Of a stretch of DNA of 45,000 bases, positions 38,934-45,000 are shown piece by piece. The stretch is from Chrysomallon squamiferum. Taxonomy: Eukaryota > Mollusca > Gastropoda > Neomphalida > Peltospiridae. A program made the translations under genes and the position numbers. The stretch's first letter is position 1, and the number at the start of each line of letters is the position of its first letter. The notes under the pieces were generated by a model. It was given only the letters and a program-made list of their open reading frames with translations. It was not told where the DNA came from and did not search any database. The stretch covers positions 8,229,212 through 8,274,211 of the forward strand of contig CM022670.1 in the NCBI GenBank assembly GCA_012295275.1, given 5' to 3'.

Positions 38934-39278
38934 CGACTAAACCTTGAAATAATATTCTTAATGGAATTTTCTTTTTTTTTGGCTTCTAATTCTGTGTAAC
39001 TAAATACCTTTGATAAGTCATAATTAAGTCATTTTAATCTTATTTCCTAGAGGGCTTTTAAAATATAATGAGGTAACATCATAGCGTTAAAGCTGTTTTT
39101 AAGCCATTTTTTTTTATTAAAAAATATTTAAATACAGTAGTAAAAAAACAGAAAAGAAAAGAAGAAAGAACAAAGTAAAAAAAAAATTGAAATTAAAATT
39201 AATAAAATGAAATAAAAAAAAAAAAATAAAACTGTATAAAAATAAATACGAAAACATATAAATAAAACAAAACAGAAA

Positions 39279-39314
<36 letters not shown>

Positions 39315-39718
39315 ATGAAATGAAATGAAATAAATAAAATAAATAAAAGAAACAATTCTAATTAACGTAATTAAAAGTGAAATAAAATAAAATTAAATTA
39401 AAAAATAACAAAGAAAATTACTGTAAGTTTTCGTTATAATCAGACTGTTGTCTAGGCTGAAGTATTACAGAACGCGTAAACTCAGACATTTTGGCGTTTT
39501 CAGCATCAGTAGCAGATACAGGAACAAAGTTGGTTTATTCTCTAATCTGATTACTTAGTATTAACATTCCAGCGAGAACTTAACTCGTCAGTGATGTTGA
39601 AACCAAACACTAACTCCTTCAGTTAGATTTATAAGCTGTGAGTAAATAACGGTATGTATATGTTTGTTTTGTTACGTAACAGCAGGGCCTGTTCTAAACG
39701 AAATAACGATATACTTTA

Positions 39719-39720
39719 TA

Positions 39721-39781
<61 letters not shown>

Positions 39782-39790
39782 GTAGGTATA
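39719..39790. repeat. Palindromic (TACA)n(TA)n(TGTA)n
   Basis: TACA units, then TA units, then TGTA units make a nearly perfect self-complementary stretch. ACAT/ACGT-type repeats occur again at 40915-41078. Confidence 0.9.
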
Positions 39791-41153
39791 TATGTATGTA
39801 TGTGTAGGTATCAATGTATATGCATATATGTGTGCGTAGGTATATGTATGTCTCTGTGTGTGTCTCTGTGTATATATGTAACTTTAGAATATAAAACATA
39901 TAGGAAAAGAAGAAAAGATATTGAGATAGAGAGAAATAAAACATTTGAAATAGAGAACAAGTGAGATGTAGAAAGAGACATGGAGAGAAAAAGAGAAAGA
40001 AAGACAGAGAGAGAGTTAAAAAAAAAATTAATTAATTTAATGTTTTTGATATAGCTTTATTTCTGTGTTTATTTTATACTTAGTAATTTATTATTTTGTG
40101 TGTGTGAATTTGTCTGTAAGTGTTTATGATTATGTGCAGAAAGAAAGACATGGAGAAATATCTATAAAAAATGCAAAGAACTGAAGATGAAAAAAAAATA
40201 TATATATATTTTTTATCGGTCAAAAGTTACAAAATGTAATAAATATGTCACTTTCACAAACACGGTTTTTATTTTCATCTTATCGCTGTCTGAAACTCAC
40301 AAAAATCACCTCACACATTTATCACAAACAAATGATATGGTTTAATTTTCATACTTTTCTTTTTTTTTCCTTCTCATTTTCAGTCTGACCTATATGAATA
40401 CAATATTAATTAAACTAAATATCAATTTTTTTTTATCTGATATATTAAACTTACTGTTATATGTTAATATTAACCGTTACAAGTCATGTGTCACACTGTA
40501 TGACTGACTATATACTGTTTAATTACACGTTCCTGGAGTCACGTGATAAAGTGATTCTAGAAGTGTTTAATATTGCGTGTATTTCTACGACTGTCTGAGA
40601 GATAGAAGAATTAATGAAAAATAACATCTGTTGAGGTCATCCATTATTTCTACGTTCTCCAGTCAATCAGTGGATTAAAGACTGTTATCTTAATTATAAA
40701 TTATTACCAAAAACAGAAATAAAAAAAAAGTTACATTTTTTGTTGTTGTTGTTGTTAAAAGTTACATTAATTTTTTTTCTTTCTTTTTAGCTGAAAAAAA
40801 TATAAAATATGCTTTGTCTGCAGGACATGTAAGTATGTTTGTTATGTGTTTACTTTGTGTTTGCTGTGCTAATTTGTCCGACATACATATATTAATGTCA
40901 ATGTATGTTTGTACGAATATACATACATACATATATATATATAAAAATATACAAAATTATATACATACATATGTGCATACATACATACATACACACATAT
41001 ACGTACATAAATACGTACATACGTACATGCCTACATACATACAAACATACATGCATACATACAGACACACACATATACGAAACCTCTGTGTTGATTATAA
41101 TTTTTAACTCTGTCTCTCTATATACAAAATATCAGACTGTAAATCACACTTAC

Positions 41154-43861
41154 ATTGTCAGAAGATGAAGTCCCGTTCTGCAGCTGACGTCCAAGTAGTC
41201 TCCCGTGACTTTCTTGTGACGTTTGCGTGGAGCCCATGGAGTCGAAGGAAACGTCATTCCTGATGACCAGACTGTCGAGATTTTTCGAGGCGACGGTGAT
41301 CTCTGGTTTGTCGTTACTCTCCGAGTCGTTCCCGCGGTACTTGGTTCGACTCCTGTCGGATCTCTTTATCGCTGCAATGGTGACGATGACAGCCACGGTG
41401 ATAATCCCGGTCAGACTGCCCAGTATGACGACTACCAGCGTGTTTTCCGAGCTCAGTCGTCCGTGACCTGTCACGTTGGAGGCGAAAACGAGTATATCCA
41501 TTGTCATGTTCGACGACAGCCTCGGAACGCCTTGGTCCGTAACGACAACGGTAACGCGGTACACGCCAACATCGTTGACAGTTAGAGATCGTTTGAGAAT
41601 TAATTCGCCACTGATAGAATCAATGCCAAATGTTTCACCTGTTTGTCTTGTATCGACACCATTATCGCTGTCATCTCCGGACTGGGCACCGTCTTGTCCC
41701 GAAGCGAGACGGGGCGGGATTCGCTCCTGTCCCGAGACAAGGTGGTACTGAAACTGGGCGTTCACCCCTTCATCATCATCACGAGCAATAATGACGATGA
41801 TTATAGTCCCAGGGGCGGTAGTGTGGGGCACGGAGAGAGACGAGTTGGCAGGGTCGGGGGACTGAATCACAGGCGAGTTGTCGTTTTGGTCGGTGACGTC
41901 GACAATAACAAGGGCAGAGCTACTTAAAGAGGGTTGTCCTTTATCAGCCACCCACACTCTGAACTGGTACTGTTGCTGAGCCTCGCGATCTAACGCGTAA
42001 TTTGTCCTCAGCACACCATCTGTTGAAAGGTCTAACACAAGATTACCTTCTCCCGTCATGTCCTCCATGTAATACGTTAGCTCTTTGTTCACTCCGGAAT
42101 CTAAATCGAACGCCACGACTCTGTCAATGCGAGTCTTTGGCGGTTGGTTTTCCTGTATTTTAAATAGGAACAGTTGTTGAGAAAACATTGGTATTACGTC
42201 ATTGACGTCGTTAATAGTAATGAGCACCGTGGTGCTCGTGTTTCGAGGAGGAATTCCCTTGTCTCTCGCAAACACTGTCACTGCGAGCTTGGGGGTGGTT
42301 TCTCGGTCAAATTCGTTCTCCGTAACAACGTCCCCATTAGGCAGAACGTCCACTCCGATCTGCCAGGCGTTAGGTATGACGTATTCAATCTCCCCGTTTA
42401 CTCCGAGGTCGAAATCTCTAGCACTCACTTGAGTTATGACACCTTTCGTGTTCTCGTCAATGCTCGCTACGTACATGTCTTTGAGAAAGTAGGGAGAATG
42501 GTCATTTTCGTCTCTGACCTCCACCGTGAAGCTGATGGTCGTGTTCAGCGGGGTTTTCCCAGCGTCTTCGCACGTGACGCTGACGTCAATTTCGCTCTGA
42601 GACTCTCTGTCGAGAGCTTTCACGACTATCACTTTGTATTCCTTGACGTCCAGACCTTGCAGCTCGAACACGTCACTGCTGATAAAACAACGCACTATCC
42701 CGTTCCGACCAGAATCCGGATCCAGAACGGCGATGTGAGCGACCACGGTCCCAGGCAAGGCGTACTCGGACACCCTGCCAGATGACAGGAGGTTCAGGTT
42801 AATGCTAGGGGGACTGTTGATTGAATCTTGAATAATGATATTCACGACAGCTTGAGAAATGAGGGGCGGGCTGCCTTTGTCGACACACTCCACTACAAAA
42901 TTAAAAGTTTCTCCCTGAACTTTTTCCAGGCTGTTTGTAACACGAATCTCCCCAGAGGTTTTATTAATGTTTAAATATTTTCGGAAATTTCCGGCCTGAA
43001 TCGGACTGAATCGGTAATAATCGACGCTATTTTCCTCGCTGTCGGCATCGTAGGCTTGCACTTGAACAACCGCTGCACCTATCGGGGTCGTTTCGTTGAT
43101 GCTGACGTTGTACATGCTGGGAACAAACACCGGGCTGTTGTCGTTGACGTCGAGGACCGTGACGTTGATGACCATCTGACCAGACCTGGGAGGGACTCCG
43201 CCGTCGAAAGCAGTAATGATCATCTGGTAGTTTTTTTCCACTTCCCGGTCCAACCCACGACCCACCAAGAGGGTGACCACCTTCCCCCGTCAAGACGCTC
43301 CCCCACGTGAAGAGTGAACGGCGCCCCTCCTGTCTGCAGCACGTACTTCTGTAAAGAATTGTTCCCGATGTCTCTGTCGATCGCTCCGTCTATGGAATAC
43401 GACGAATTGACCGACACGTCTTCGGAGATGTGCAACGATATGGACGAAACCGGGAAGACGGGGGAGTTGTCATTGACGTCGTCGAGGTAGACGTGCGTCC
43501 TCAGCTTGCGGAAGTACTGGTTGTTGACGGACTGTATGGCCACTTCGAGCTCGAGCAGGCAGTTGGTGATGAAGCCGCAGATGCCGTCTCTGTCGAGCGA
43601 GTCCTTCGTGTAGATCTGCCCCGTGTTGTTGATGATGCTGAAGTTGTTGCTGAACGGGTAGCCCTGCGTGAGGAACGTGTACCGCAACGACCTCAACGCG
43701 TCCACGGAGAGAGAAGAATCCAAGTCTATCTGATCGGAAATTTTCCCTACGAAAACATTTTTCTTTTCTTCCAGAACGTGAAAAACTACATCTTGAGCAT
43801 TGCGTATAGGTATCCATAGCAACAGAATTCCTAATAATAAAAAAAAGACGTGTCCTTCCAT
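41154..43861 (-). CDS. Protocadherin B, ectodomain and transmembrane exon (one frame break)
   Basis: Paralogue of protocadherin A on the opposite strand. I chose the ATG at 43861 because it is followed at once by a signal peptide (VFFLLLGILLLWIPI); an ATG eight codons upstream would put extra polar residues first. Linkers closing the EC repeats are DVNDNSPVF (128-136), DVNDNSPVF (238-246), degenerate DSINSPPSI (346-354), DENDHSPYF (451-459), DVNDVIPMF (552-560) and DQNDNSPVI (658-666); EC7 follows. EC1 has CX5C (C95, C101) after DRDGI. EC7 carries an acidic, Gly/Ser-rich insertion absent from A. The transmembrane helix is at about 808-832; the tail shows KNLDSLVI (860-867). The exon ends at AAT|GTAAGTG, a consensus donor, in phase 0, 903 codons after adding the one base missing at 43284-43288. 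Without splicing the frame would stop 12 codons later. Delta-1-like, presumed adhesion or recognition receptor. Confidence 0.93.
43284..43288 (-). other. Frame break in protocadherin B (missing base in G5)
   Basis: On the minus strand the frame from 43861 leaves the cadherin pattern after DGG in EC2, and a new frame picks up at VVTLLVGRGLDRE. One more G in the run of five gives DGGKVVTLLV, which aligns with DGGSVVNLMV in protocadherin A. With the extra base the exon length becomes a multiple of three up to the donor, an independent check. Confidence 0.85.
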
Positions 43862-44051
43862 CGCAAAACAATGTGAAATTCCCAAGAACTCAAATAACCG
43901 AATGAATGGCTATAATAATCTCTTCTGGTTTTCTTTTTTCTCTCTTTCTTTTTTTCCTTTTTTTAAAAATTTAAATATATCACATCAACGTTCCAGTGTT
44001 AAACAACATCCGTTAAAAGTCCACAGTATCTTCACCACGTAAAAACTCAGC
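43862..44051 (-). other. Likely 5' UTR of protocadherin B
   Basis: On the minus strand a T-rich tract ending tgttttttcag (cag at 44056-44054) could be the acceptor of a leader intron, as in protocadherin A. This leader, unlike that of A, contains upstream ATGs, including one directly at the acceptor that opens a short frame. The assignment is tentative; transcription may instead start inside this stretch. Confidence 0.35.
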
Positions 44052-44339
44052 ATCTGAAAAAACACAAACATAAACAAAAACACAACATTAGTGAAAATGG
44101 CAGTTAATTAACCTCTGTGTAAAAGATTAAACGACGCTAATTGAAAATTTACAACATCGCGTAATTAATTTTGAAATGAAGCTACTGTTTACCTACACAA
44201 ACTGTGCGTGGATGGGTCCACCAGTTTCACTTAACAAAAAAACAACCGAGAGAAATGCAAACAGCTCACTTCATAGCACAAACCTTGCTAACAGAATGCT
44301 TTAGTACTACTACATAAAACCTGTTATCACCGCTGGGTT

Positions 44340-44580
44340 TGTTAATAGCAGTAGGCCCCGCCCACTAACTTGTGCCAGTAGCCAATCATCGTTCAGGCCG
44401 CCTTGCCAAATGCAAGCCGCGGTATGAAATAGACTCCGCGCAAGACGCAGAGATGTAACAATAAACCCGATGACTGACAAGTCGGGAAGGGTGATGGCGG
44501 GTGTATGGGACAAGTGTGGGTTCTTGGCGTAAAAAAAAGAGAAAGAAAGCCACGCCCCCTTGTATAATGTAGTGCAGTTT
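44340..44580 (-). promoter_or_regulatory. Candidate promoter of protocadherin B
   Basis: A short GC-richer island, 480-720 bases upstream of the ATG, in otherwise AT-rich DNA. It has a GC box (gccccgccc, 44355-44363), a CCAAT box (gccaatc, 44391-44397) and a second GC-type box (cacgcccc, 44551-44558). The spacing from a leader intron fits, but no transcription start is visible. It could also be a promoter for a plus-strand transcript leaving the window. Confidence 0.4.
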
Positions 44581-44741
44581 CGCGAAATGTACAAAATATT
44601 TCTACAAATTAAAGGATTTGTAAATGAGTATTTTACAGTTTGCTACGTTTAATAGGCTTCTCTCCTTTTGTTTTCTAAATAATGAAATGAAATAAATAAA
44701 TAAATAAATAAATAAATGCGCAACTAGGTAATCAAACAAAT

Positions 44742-44910
44742 ATTAGTCTATCTATCTATCTATCTGTCTAACTATCTGTTTGTCTATCTGTCTATATCTG
44801 TTTATCTGTTACACATAAACACACATATAGATAAAAAAAAAAAATATATATAGATAAATAGATAGGTAGATAGAAAGATAGATGGATAGACAGACAGACA
44901 GACAGAATGA
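44742..44910. repeat. (TCTA/TCTG)n and (TAGA/CAGA)n in inverted order
   Basis: A TCTA/TCTG run (44742-44812) is followed by its complement type, TAGA and CAGA units (44855-44906), about 40 bp away, so the pair can fold back. Confidence 0.85.
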
Positions 44911-45000
44911 AGTATTATTTTTCTAAATTTATATTTCTCGCACTACTCAACTCAAAAAAAAATGCATCAATAAATAAATAAATAAATAGATAAATAAATA

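Larger units (their letters stand above)
33090..41153 (-). other. Intron 1 of protocadherin B (about 8 kb)
   Basis: Runs from donor GTAAGTG to the acceptor ttcttcttccag. It contains (ACAT)n repeats (40915-41078), a long palindrome (39719-39790), poly(A) at 39279-39312, a (CT)n run (38852-38929), (AAAT)n at 36371-36420, AAT-type repeats (35866-35995), CA/TG runs (34619-34640, 34798-34845), and less repetitive islands at 33660-34260, 36840-37140 and 38300-38570. Open frames on either strand here (38296-38667 plus, 36265-36705 minus) match nothing I recognise, and many are translated repeats. Confidence 0.65.
44052..45000. other. Region upstream of protocadherin B
   Basis: Holds the candidate promoter at 44340-44580, then AT-rich DNA with (AAAT)n at 44688-44718 and the fold-back TCTA/TAGA repeats. 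No gene is visible before the window ends. Confidence 0.5.

Noticed and set aside
41223-43819. Plus-strand frames of 76-203 residues opposite protocadherin B
   Set aside because: They are antisense shadows of the cadherin coding frame.

Overview
The window looks like nuclear DNA of an animal, most likely a mollusc and plausibly a cephalopod. It is strongly AT-rich and unusually full of microsatellites: (CT)n, (AAT)n, (ACT)n, (AAAT)n, (CA)n and long poly(A) or poly(T). Its only confidently recognisable genes are two large protocadherins. Each encodes its whole extracellular and transmembrane part in one uninterrupted exon, followed by short cytoplasmic exons. That layout is shared by vertebrate and cephalopod protocadherins. 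The species assignment is an inference, and no ribosomal, tRNA or mitochondrial marker was found to test it.

Layout. 1-15094 is repeat-rich non-coding DNA. It includes a 976 bp inverted-repeat element (11918-12893) and a poly(A) insertion flanked by 17 bp direct repeats (near 3302-3376). 15095-21472 is protocadherin A on the plus strand: a 5' UTR, a 2.67 kb ectodomain exon and two tail exons. 21473-31744 is intergenic. 31745-43861 is protocadherin B on the minus strand: three tail exons, an 8 kb first intron, then a 2.7 kb ectodomain exon. 43862-45000 is upstream of gene B and holds a GC-richer segment that could be its promoter. The two genes converge tail to tail.

Both proteins have a signal peptide, seven cadherin (EC) repeats, one transmembrane helix and a cytoplasmic tail. 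They share a CX5C loop in EC1, an EC3 that lacks the usual calcium-linker sequence, a membrane-proximal LDS motif, an acidic Ser-Gly-Arg/Lys-Gly-Gly motif, and a KHV[S/T]F motif fitting the RVxF class of protein phosphatase 1 docking sites. Seven ECs plus an RVxF-type motif late in the tail is the pattern of delta-1 protocadherins. Tail introns interrupt the two genes at matching phases (0 after the ectodomain exon, 1 before the last exon), so the genes are paralogues.

Three single-base frame breaks interrupt the ectodomain exons (two in A, one in B). Each lies in a five-base homopolymer and is explained by one missing or extra base. The protein is otherwise intact on both sides of each break, so consensus errors are the simplest reading, but degraded alleles cannot be excluded from sequence alone.
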